Source: Wuchereria bancrofti
Lineage: Eukaryota; Nematoda; Chromadorea; Rhabditida; Onchocercidae
Assembly: GCA_005281725.1 (NCBI GenBank)
Contig: SSBO01000009.1
Location: 1,422,127-1,486,126 of the forward strand
Length of the DNA stretch: 64,000 bases
Reading direction: 5' to 3'
In this document: piece by piece, positions 54,574-64,000 of the stretch
Layout: each line of letters opens with the position of its first letter
Numbering within the stretch: the stretch's first letter is position 1
Position numbers and translations under genes: made by a program
The notes under the pieces: model-generated
The model's input: only the letters and a program-made list of their open reading frames with translations
What the model was told of the DNA's origin: nothing
Databases searched by the model: none

Positions 54574-56004
54574 TTAATCAGATGGCCAGTAGGTTTCTGG
54601 CCAAGTTACAGTGAAATTGAAGGAAATGGAAATTAGTTCTAAATTTAACAACTTATCATAGGCAATTTCAGTTATTGAAAAAATATTGTAAAAAAATCTA
54701 GTCGGATTTGTGCTGATTTCTTTGACTAATTTCACACCTGAAATATAGATCAATGTTTATTTCTATTTAGATAAGGTTGTTTCTAGCTATGTTTATTTTT
54801 CAGTTAGTTATTTTTTTAATTAGAGTTTTTAAAACATTATAAAGAACTGTTTGTAATCAACGATCACTGAAAACTCTCTTATTTAGAAGTAAAGTTAGTA
54901 TTCCGATTTTTTCATCAAATAATTATTTTTAAATCTTCTGGACGATACTATCACTTCTGATGTTATCATTGTTGTTAGCAAAAAATAAAATAGAATATAA
55001 AAGCACTTCGAAATCCTCACGAAAAAAAAAATAAAACCATGTTTTTTGATTCAAAAGCTATTTTCTCTTTTTATCATTTAAAATCTCTTTATGCTATGCT
55101 ATCATTTGCAGTATTTTGTTGTATCATTAATCACATTATCATTATTACAACATTGATGTTTGATTGATTGCCATTATTACAACAATCATTTTTTTATTGT
55201 TTCTTAAACAAACTGACAAAATAGCAAGAAAGAATCAATCAATCAATCAATCAATCAATCAGTCAATATTCCTTATCAGAAATAACAACTGATTATTGTG
55301 TTATTAATTACAGTATCACTTTATTGGTTTCCATATTACAACAATCGGCATAATACTTTTAACTAGATATTTTGAATTTGGCGGAATTGCACCTTTATTT
55401 CTCTTTCATATTTTCATCTTAAATTTAACAAATGAAAAAACTACTGTCAGTTAATTTTGTTAAATAATTCTCTCAAGTATAACTAATTCGAGTTTAGAAA
55501 TATAGAAAATTTATTAACAAATTTATCAGAGTATCAATTTAAAATATTACAAGGTTGCTATCTTAATTTTAAGTAATTTTTTGAATTGGAAAGATTCTGT
55601 AAGCCTTATTAGAATAATTATTACTGTGATTCCAGCATTGCTTTAGACTTTTTATATTATCTGTTAGTTTTATTAAATGAGCCAATATTTGATGAATTGA
55701 TTCAGAATGATCAGTTCCATCAAAAATAACATTGATCATTCTTGGTCATTTCGTGTCGATCGCTGATCATCTCATATCGATCGCTGACCATCTCATACTG
55801 ATCGCTGATCATCTCATATCGATCGTTGACCATTTATTATCTACTTCAGATTGCATTACTAATAATCCTAAATCTTATCACTCGTTTGCATCATTACTTC
55901 GATTCAAAATTTCGGGAATCTTCGTTAGTTGTACTCAACTTACCTACATTAAATTCCAGTGTTTTTACCTGAGCATATAAGGAGGGTTCTACTTCCCTGG
56001 TCAT
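54574..56004 (-). CDS. Unrecognised two-exon small protein
   Basis: Minus strand: first exon 56004-55944 (MTREVEPSLYAQVKTLEF) with donor GTAAGT, last exon 54737-54574 with acceptor TATTTCAG, joined in phase 1; 74 residues. The terminal exon has no Met near its start, so an ATG-based ORF search passes over it. It is open for 54 codons and of normal protein composition (KLVKEISTNPTRFFYNIF, LISISFNFTVTWPETYWPSD). No signal peptide or membrane helix. I do not recognise it. The 1.2-kb intron could hide further exons, in which case this is a fragment of a longer gene. Confidence 0.42.
55231..55266. repeat. (CAAT)n microsatellite
   Basis: About eight tandem AATC tetramers inside the intron of the small minus-strand gene. 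Confidence 0.95.
55756..55834. repeat. 21-bp minisatellite
   Basis: Nearly four copies of TCGATCGCTGATCATCTCATA, with scattered substitutions. Its in-frame translation (repeating S-I-A-D-H-L-I) explains the 82-codon plus-strand ORF here. Confidence 0.9.
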
Positions 56005-58422
56005 TCTCGAACAATTAACATGAATTAATTCGTAAATGCATAAGAACTAATAGTCATAGTCACTTAGTTTGATCATGTCTTTTTGACCACTCTAAATCAC
56101 AATAAGCTATGTTAAAACTCCGTGATCAGAAAACGATGTAACAATTTAATGTCAAAAATTCATGGAGTTCTTTTATAACAAGAAGAACTGCTACAAGTCG
56201 ATATCAAATCGTTTTTCTTATCAGTTCAAACTCCTTAATGCTTCATTAATTGTTTTCATTTCACTTATCAGTTAGAGTAAAAAATTTCAATTATTGCACT
56301 GACCAATTCATTGTATGTCTTTGATGTAAAACTAAGTTCTAAAATGTTTCACCATTAGTGCAGCCAAGAATTCTTTATTCGGATCAGCTCATTTTTGATT
56401 ATATCTTATGGCTCATAAAAAAGAGACACAAAAAAAAGAGCCAAAATGAATTTGAAACAATTCTATTTCTAATCACCCGAAGGTATGTATTCACTTGCTT
56501 TTATCATTTAAACAGCGATGATAATAACTTCATTTTTCTCTCTCAATGTGAGTTATTCATTTGGTACCTTTTTTTTTTTGTATATATAGGTGGTTCAGAA
56601 TAATTTGCATATTTGTTATAATCGTATTAATATTTGATCAACAAGAAAATCGTAATATTTTCGATATGTTTGTATACACATAGCTATGGCCACAGTTTTT
56701 CCTGTTGTTTGTTATCCAATGATATTTAATGTGCCTACTTGGCTACTTGGCTGAATACACTTGTCCTAGTCTTCAGTATCACACGACATCATTGCATATA
56801 ACGTTTTCAACGATTTAACTTCATAGATTGTTGTTGCTACGTAACGTTTCAAACATTATTCCATGTATGGCGTAGTATCCGATGAGATATTCCGTAGTGT
56901 AACAGAATTTAGTGTTCCGAATATTCGACGTTTCCTCATTTCTCTTTTTTTGTTTTTGATATAAGAAATTCTCTGGGAGAATAAATTTGACATCTAAAAT
57001 GCTAATCATTATCTTCTCACCCAGTCCACATTAATATTTGATTTGATATTTTAGAACGTAAAAAAGCATTGTTGTTAATTTAAAATTTAATTTTTTTCTT
57101 TAAAAAGCATATTTTCAAGTCGAATTTTCTTCTTTTGATTTTTCTTTATTCGTTTAGCTCATTTCACATAGCAATAAAAGGATGTATTCAAATATGTTCT
57201 TCAATCATTTGCTAATAGCCACCCACGCAAGAATGAATTACTATTTGAAATAGAACGAATTGAGTGAATTATTAATGAGAGCTCTCTTACATTGCTTCTT
57301 CACTGATCTAATGAAATCGTTTACTCTTGAAGGATGTCCTTTGTCATTGATAATTTCGCAACTGTCATGATTTATTGGTATTTGCTATTGTTATGCTATG
57401 AATGTTTTCTCGGATGTTTGACTTTAAAAAAAAAAAAATTCAATTCATAGCATTTTCGTAACGAAGAAATGAAAATTTTCAGCAGCAAAAAATCTAAATT
57501 TGATAAATGTGTTGCTACAAACTCTTAGCAAATGTAAGAAGAAAGAAGGAATAAACTATCAGTCACAATGACTTTCAACAAGTGAAATAAGAAAACTGAT
57601 AAGAACTGATTAGTGAAGATATAATTAGAAATTGATAAACTAGCAAAGGTTTCCCTTATTATCATCTAAAATTCAGATAAAGCGCACATTAACATTTTAA
57701 TGAATGCAAATTTAATTATTTGTGAAATATTTATGTAAACATTAAATAGTCTTACCGACAGACATCTTAATTGTAATTAGAAAAAGAAGCAATTGGTAAA
57801 TTAGCAAAAACATTTTTATTTTATTGTATTTTTAAAATATTAAATAAATACGAAAAGATAAATGAATCTGTGTCATTTTACACTTTTTTCATTTATTCAT
57901 TCATTCATTTATTTTTTGATAATTAAATCATGCAAAAGCTCAAATTAAATAAAACAAAAAAAAGAGAAAAAGAAAAAAATCATTAAAAATGAGAAAGAAA
58001 ATGCATATGTGCGCTATGCGTGCAATTCTTTTAACTTAACATTAATCCAAATAATGTTAATTTAGAATTATTTTCTATAAAGTGTCCTCATTTAAGATTG
58101 CAGTTCGCACTTAACGAACGTTTGATAATTTTAAAGAATGAAATGATAACTAAAGAATGTAACGAGTGCATATCATATAATTTTGTTTCAAAGAATGTAC
58201 TAAACGGTTGTCGTACCTTCCTTCAACTGCTTAAATATTCATCTTATTTTGTTTTTAAAATTTTTAACTCATTTATATTTCAAATTTTACGAAGAACATT
58301 TCAATTATCGATCAGAGTATCCTCTGTCCATCTATTATCCATAAACATCAAACTTGACAAATTAGAAAACAAACAAACGATTTTTTTCTTGTTACTATAA
58401 TATTATTGAAAATTATTCGAAA

Positions 58423-59092
58423 AAAAAAAAAACGATAATAAATAGTTATAAAAGCGGAAATTGCAATAAAGCTAATATTTCAAATGATTAAATTACTTTA
58501 TTTAACGCTTCATATTTCCAATGAAAGGAAAATATATGTGTCAACCATCATTTATTGTCATATGAAATGGATTAAAAAAAATTTTTTTTCTTATAATTAT
58601 TACTTATAATATTTTTTTTTATAATTTTTCTTCTTGTAATTATTTAGATTTTTTTATTCAATCAATCATGAAATAAACAATCAAAGAGGATAATTGTGCT
58701 TGCTGTAAAAGATTCCTATGAAAAATTAAAAAGATTTTTATGAGATTATTATTGTTATGTGGATTTCATATCATATTTTCGTAATATGATTTTATTTCAT
58801 TTTAGTTAGATAATTTTAACTTACGAAAATGTAAATACATTAGAATGAATGTATCATATAACTTTTTCCCTCTCATTTTTCATCCAAAATGAATTTGTCA
58901 TTTAAATATGATAAATGAAGAAATTTTCTCCTTTACTTTATTCGCTTTTTTATATTAATTTTATTACTATTATTGGAAGGATTAAGTAAACATTGAAAAT
59001 ATACCTTTCTAATAGTTTTCCGTCAAAAGAAAAAATCTTTTTCTCTGCTAGAAATTGTGTAAAAAATTCAAAATGTCAGCTGTTCGATCGGC
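58423..59092. repeat. 670-bp tandem duplicate, unit 1
   Basis: Matches 59093-59762 at offset 670 with no difference seen. Both units begin in a poly-A run before CGATAATAAATAG and end in GCTGTTCGATCGGC plus poly-A. No coding potential. Confidence 0.9.
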
Positions 59093-59762
59093 AAAAAAAA
59101 AACGATAATAAATAGTTATAAAAGCGGAAATTGCAATAAAGCTAATATTTCAAATGATTAAATTACTTTATTTAACGCTTCATATTTCCAATGAAAGGAA
59201 AATATATGTGTCAACCATCATTTATTGTCATATGAAATGGATTAAAAAAAATTTTTTTTCTTATAATTATTACTTATAATATTTTTTTTTATAATTTTTC
59301 TTCTTGTAATTATTTAGATTTTTTTATTCAATCAATCATGAAATAAACAATCAAAGAGGATAATTGTGCTTGCTGTAAAAGATTCCTATGAAAAATTAAA
59401 AAGATTTTTATGAGATTATTATTGTTATGTGGATTTCATATCATATTTTCGTAATATGATTTTATTTCATTTTAGTTAGATAATTTTAACTTACGAAAAT
59501 GTAAATACATTAGAATGAATGTATCATATAACTTTTTCCCTCTCATTTTTCATCCAAAATGAATTTGTCATTTAAATATGATAAATGAAGAAATTTTCTC
59601 CTTTACTTTATTCGCTTTTTTATATTAATTTTATTACTATTATTGGAAGGATTAAGTAAACATTGAAAATATACCTTTCTAATAGTTTTCCGTCAAAAGA
59701 AAAAATCTTTTTCTCTGCTAGAAATTGTGTAAAAAATTCAAAATGTCAGCTGTTCGATCGGC
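59093..59762. repeat. 670-bp tandem duplicate, unit 2
   Basis: Second copy, directly abutting the first. The poly-A runs at the junctions are plausible sites of unequal exchange or of misassembly. Confidence 0.9.
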
Positions 59763-60907
59763 AAAAAAAAAAAGTATCTCGTTGAGAAGTATTTAGGAAT
59801 TGGTTTGATCCGCTCCGTTTCTTTTTATTTTTTACTGCTTATGGAAACTTTTATTACAGTTTAATTTCCCACCAATTATAATATAATCTTTAGGTTATCA
59901 TATCAGGTTATTATATGTTCAGATTAAACATTAGAGCATTACTTCAGAATATTAGTCTGACCTAAATAGGTAATAGTTTGTAATAAATAAGGAATTCATT
60001 TGAAATAATAATAATAATAATAATAATAGTAAATAATAGTGTTTTATTTGAGTATTTGTGTCATATGTTTATGTTGTAAATGCATGATTGAATTCTATTT
60101 CGAAATAATAAATTCATTCGATTTCAATTAAAATTTCCCTGAGTTTATTATTATTATTTGAAATATAACTGAACTACTTGAGCTATTCATGCATTCATGA
60201 TCGCTATGTTAGAGAAAAGTGATAAAATGAGAAGGAAATGTGATAATAGCATGTTGGAGAAAAATATTTAAATATTCATATCAATAAATGGATGAATTAT
60301 TGTTGATTGCTATTGATGAATGCATTATCAATGAATTTCATTCGAAATTGAAAACTTTTATGAGGAAGAAGTAACATTTTGATTGAGTGAAAGAGGGAAA
60401 AAATGATAAAATGAGAAGGGAATAATGGTGAAAGTTAGGAAAAAATTTCTGATTATTTGTTTCATTCATGAAAAATTGCTATCATTTCCAGCTTATAATA
60501 ATTAATGCTTCATTACTGTTAAAACTTATTGCTTTTTAAATCTTTTTCTTTTTATTACATTTTTTTTTCGAAATCTTTTCCCTTCCACATTAAATTAACT
60601 CCGCCTTTATCGATATTGCTATTGTTAGCATATATCACTACTATCAACATCATCATTATCACTGTTCCATTGTCATTATCATTTCTCATTATCACTTGAT
60701 TATTATCACAACTACTAGTATTAGCATTAGCATTATTCTGATCAGTTAATATTAGCACTAGCAAATATTATCATTATTGTTAATTCAGGTTCTATTTCTA
60801 TTATCATTCTGCAACTATTTTAACAATGATACTGATTTTTACTGCAACTGAATAAATAGCAAGTGTAATCATTGGTTAAAGTGTGACAAATTGTGAGACA
60901 ATTGCGC

Positions 60908-63054
60908 ATGGACGATGACACAAAGTGTGTGCAAATTACTGAAGCAATCTTAGCTCGAGGCATCAATGATATCACAAGGTAAGTGCCTTTTAGGAATCAT
61001 TAAAAATAGAATCATAGTAATATTATTTTTTTTTTTTTTTGCAAAATATTTCCGTCAACATATTTTTATTCTTTCTACCACTTTGTACTTTTGTCTCTAT
61101 TTGAATCACATTCGTTCAATTTCAACTGATCAAACATCCAAATCGTAGTATTTATTAAAATTGGCAAGTTCATGTAAAATAATAATCGGACAGATTTAAA
61201 GCAATGTCATATCAACTTAACTAATATTAAAATTTCTCATTGAATGTTGTCAACATTGACAGGAAAAAAAAATAACCATAAATTTTTGGCAAAATTAAAT
61301 TTGACATTCATTTACTGTTATGATTGAAATGCAAGAAAAAAAAACTAATAAATCTCTCAAAGTTGTTTTTTTAAAAAAAAATTTCCATCGGAGTAAGTGA
61401 AAATATTAAAAATATATTTTTGAGATATCTGTGATAATTGTATGAAATGATCTGTATTATCAATTATATTAGTAATTTAGACTTAAACAGAGAACAATAG
61501 TAAATACTAACACAATTTTAAATTTTAAAGTCATCGTAGCCAATTTTTAAATTTTTTCTCTTAATTTTTCATGGTTTTTTTCGTTTTTCGTTTTTTATTT
61601 TGTAATATTTCAAATTTTGAACAGTATGAAAAGTAAGAAATTTAATTCATTGATTGAAAAATGTTTAGATTTAAGTAATGACGTAAATAAAATGGCTGAT
61701 TTCGATTTTCAACTAACGAAGATTTCTATAATAGGAATACTTGAAAAGTATTAGGACTCACAAAATATCGGATAAGATTTTTTTTTTTTTTTTGTTTTTG
61801 GAATGCATCAGTTGACTCGATTGCTTCTCCTAACACAAAAACATTTTAGTAAAATGGAAAATGCAAACTTACATTGGTTAAAAAGAAAAAAGAAAGAAAC
61901 CTTAGCATTTTGGGCTATTTTTTTAAGTGGCGCTATTTGTCACAGTAAACATAAGTTCGTTCTTTTTTATTTCTTTTATAGAAGTTATTGTTTCAAATTG
62001 TTGAAAAAAAAATTTTTTTCGAATGATGTCATTGATGAGAAGAGATAATATTTGGTTTAGAAAGTAATAAAATATGAATGTAATTTGAGAATTTTTGTTG
62101 ACAAGAAAACTAATAAGTAAGTTTTAATCGTCTAATATATAAGTTTCATTTTTAATTAATATTGTAATTTATCTAAAGCATTTAATTTTAAGTGCTGAAT
62201 TGTTGGACATTTTTTAGCAGTATTGGATGGAAGAGCGGAAAATAATTCGGGTACTGACGTAAGTAAAAAGTAACACTAAGGCTTGTTTAGTAGTATAATT
62301 ATTCAAACAACTGCCCTACATTGGCCTTCTTTTTTTTTTTTTATTCAAATTCTTTATAGGGCAAAAAAAAAAGAATTCGATATTTCTGAATTAGTTTTTA
62401 TGGAAAAAAAAACAATTTTTCTCTCTCAAAAATGCGAGAAAAAAGTTTATAAGAAAAGTGTCAACTAATGTTGTCAATTTTTTGTCGGATAAGAATTAGG
62501 AAATAAAGTATTACTCTGTAAAAAAATTATTATTACTGTTTGAATAATAACACTAATATTTTGGCAACCAAAGTTAAATGAATTCATGTATATTTAATTC
62601 AACTAATTAAAAAATTTCATATGATAACCAATTTTCGATAATTTCAAGATATGATGAAACGAGCAATTTCAAAAACATCCGAGATAACAACTCATAGTTT
62701 CTAATATTCAAATTTCGTTAAATCATACCATAACTCAATAGTTATTATTGCGTTGCAAAAATATTTCAAAACATTTCAATTTGCAGATTTTTTTTTTTTT
62801 TGTCTACTTGCAAAATTTTCTGCTTATTCTAAAAGTGCAAGTTTTATCTTTACCTTTGGTCAAATACATTACAAAAAAAATGGCGGTTACATCAAACATT
62901 TTCGTCAATCAGAATTTTAGTGCCACAAAGAATTGAACAAATCAATGCGTTAATATATTTCAAATTTTAGTATGCAAAGAAATTTGGTCTTAGCAATGGA
63001 AAAAAATGCTGGAATAAAAAGTGGATTAGTAGTTATTTTCCTAGTAATAATTAA
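60908..63054 (+). CDS. Unrecognised four-exon small protein
   Basis: Candidate gene built from phase-consistent exons: 60908-60978 (MDDDTKCVQITEAILARG, donor GTAAGT), 61850-61944 (acceptor ATTTTAG; a basic run LKRKKKE, then hydrophobic LAFWAIFLSGAICH), 62221-62258 (acceptor TTAGCAG, donor GTAAGT) and 62971-63054 (acceptor AATTTTAG, ending in TAA). It would encode 95 residues with one possible membrane segment. The first and third exons have strong donors; the agreement of all three intron phases is the main support. No family recognised, and exons 2 and 4 could be wrong choices. Confidence 0.38.
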
Positions 63055-63428
63055 GTTACGATGAATCGCTGCTCATATTTTTCTATTCAATCATATTTTC
63101 GCTAAATGTTTTATAAATGAAATTCATTCAGTGAACAATTTATTTAACTGATAAATAAAATTCAACCGGATAATGGCTTAAATTGTTACCGTTATTGAAA
63201 GATGGCATTAATCTGATATTAATGATGAAATCAGTATGATAGTGTAATCAAGTCGAAATCAGGAATTTAACTAAGTACGAAGGATCTATTCAAAATTCAT
63301 TCATTAATTTTTTCAAGACCTTTGTGATGAATTTATCACCGTTAATAAAGTTAAAAAATAGAATGAACCATCACCTTTTATTTGAAGTTTAATCTTGTTT
63401 AAGTTCTTTTTTTTTTGACTTTAAGAAA

Positions 63429-63479
63429 ATGGTTCATTGTTATCGCTTATTGTTTTCTATAATTATGGTTTTCTCTTCA
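63429..63479 (+). CDS. Possible signal-peptide first exon
   Basis: ATG followed by a hydrophobic start (MVHCYRLLFSIIMVFSS) and a GTAAGA donor after 17 codons. It looks like the first exon of a secreted protein whose other exons would lie beyond the window. No second exon is identified before base 64000, so the call is weak. Confidence 0.28.
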
Positions 63480-64000
63480 GTAAGACAAAAGTTTCAATAT
63501 CAGTTTGTTTATATGTTATAGCTAATTTACATTTCTTAATCAATGATTTTAATAATCAATAACTGAAGAAAGGATAAAAGATGGAATCAATAATTATTCC
63601 ATGCAACAATTAATTAATAACTAATTAAAAACACGTTGAAAGCATTATTACACACTAATATTTGGTTATAATTTTCTCAATAATATCAGATTATGAATTT
63701 AAGAAGTGATAAGGTTACCGCATATGTCAACGGTTAGTGTCATACTTTTTTGGGACAGTAAAATTTAGGTGAGAGCAAGGTTCAAGTGTCACATCAAAGG
63801 TATTGGAATTGAGCAAAGTAGTGCTTTCAAGCAAAATTTATTTGTATACGGCAAGGTTTAAAAGGTTGTATTATATCATGGAGTTGAGAATAGACGATAA
63901 TTCATAAGCAAATAAAACACAATATCACCTTCAGTGCGAATTTTTTGGAAATTTGCATGCATTAAAGAGCAAAGATCAAAATGATTGAACTATTAAATAA
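63480..64000. other. Unassigned sequence at window end
   Basis: If the preceding signal-peptide exon is real, this is its first intron. Nothing else is seen. Confidence 0.4.

Larger units (their letters stand above)
56005..60907. other. Gene-free AT-rich region with tandem duplication
   Basis: No gene supported. It contains the 670-bp perfect tandem duplication, an (AAT)n run near 60007-60030, and a long ATC/ATT-rich low-complexity tract at about 60600-60780. A minus-strand frame at 57009-56821 is open for 62 codons but has no splice partners. Confidence 0.55.

Noticed and set aside
55732..55980. 82-codon plus-strand ORF
   Set aside because: Half of it is the 21-bp minisatellite; the other half is antisense to an exon of the small minus-strand gene.
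56821..57009. 62-codon minus-strand ORF
   Set aside because: No splice partner; a competing frame on the same strand is equally open, so coding signal is weak.

Overview
The window is a piece of a nematode genome. It is strongly AT-rich, its genes have many small exons with T-rich acceptors ending in TTTCAG, it carries a nematode-specific Srt chemoreceptor, and several start codons sit directly behind an acceptor-like site, as expected for spliced-leader trans-splicing. A clade III (filarioid/spirurid-like) worm is my guess; the sequence does not prove it. Nearly all genes are multi-exon, so I rebuilt exons by hand from splice sites and reading phase. Exon edges are predictions, but most joins listed here keep frame.

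Layout, left to right. 0-1.6 kb: Srt-family receptor on the minus strand, cut by the window edge. 6.3-9.3 kb: a predicted four-helix membrane protein (minus). 9.5-11.4 kb: a small secreted protein of repeated cysteine-rich units (minus). 11.4-18.9 kb: no gene seen. 18.9-25.6 kb: a globin gene (plus) with an N-terminal extension beginning Met-Gly-Asn; its 2.9-kb third intron holds a second, same-strand coding region for a protein with a C-terminal membrane anchor. 27.6-29.1 kb: a small secreted-peptide ORF (minus) and, divergently, a GET1/WRB-like receptor subunit for tail-anchored protein insertion. 30.9-34.6 kb: a full atg-18 (WIPI/PROPPIN) gene (minus).

35.9-37.6 kb: an exact 835-bp duplication around a single N, most likely unmerged contig ends. 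39-43 kb: a compact cluster of small housekeeping genes: SREK1IP1-like (plus), KXD1, a BORC/BLOC-1-related subunit (minus), then on the plus strand a 54-residue one-helix microprotein followed within 71 nt by the complex I subunit NDUFB1. 44-47.7 kb: a ten-exon leucine-rich-repeat, F-box-like protein (minus). 49.3-52.5 kb: a nine-exon type I membrane protein with sushi/CCP modules (plus). 54.5-56 kb: an unrecognised two-exon gene (minus). 58.4-59.8 kb: a 670-bp perfect tandem duplication. 60.9-63.1 kb: an unrecognised four-exon candidate gene (plus).

The genes do not form one pathway. Autophagy (atg-18), lysosome positioning (KXD1), ER insertion of tail-anchored proteins (GET1) and mitochondrial complex I (NDUFB1) are unlinked housekeeping functions in a gene-dense stretch from about 27 to 52 kb, flanked by gene-poor repeats and simple sequence. 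The least explained items are the microprotein coupled to NDUFB1, the intronic tail-anchored gene with its in-frame stop, and two small genes (54.6-56.0 and 60.9-63.1 kb) that do not show as long ORFs.
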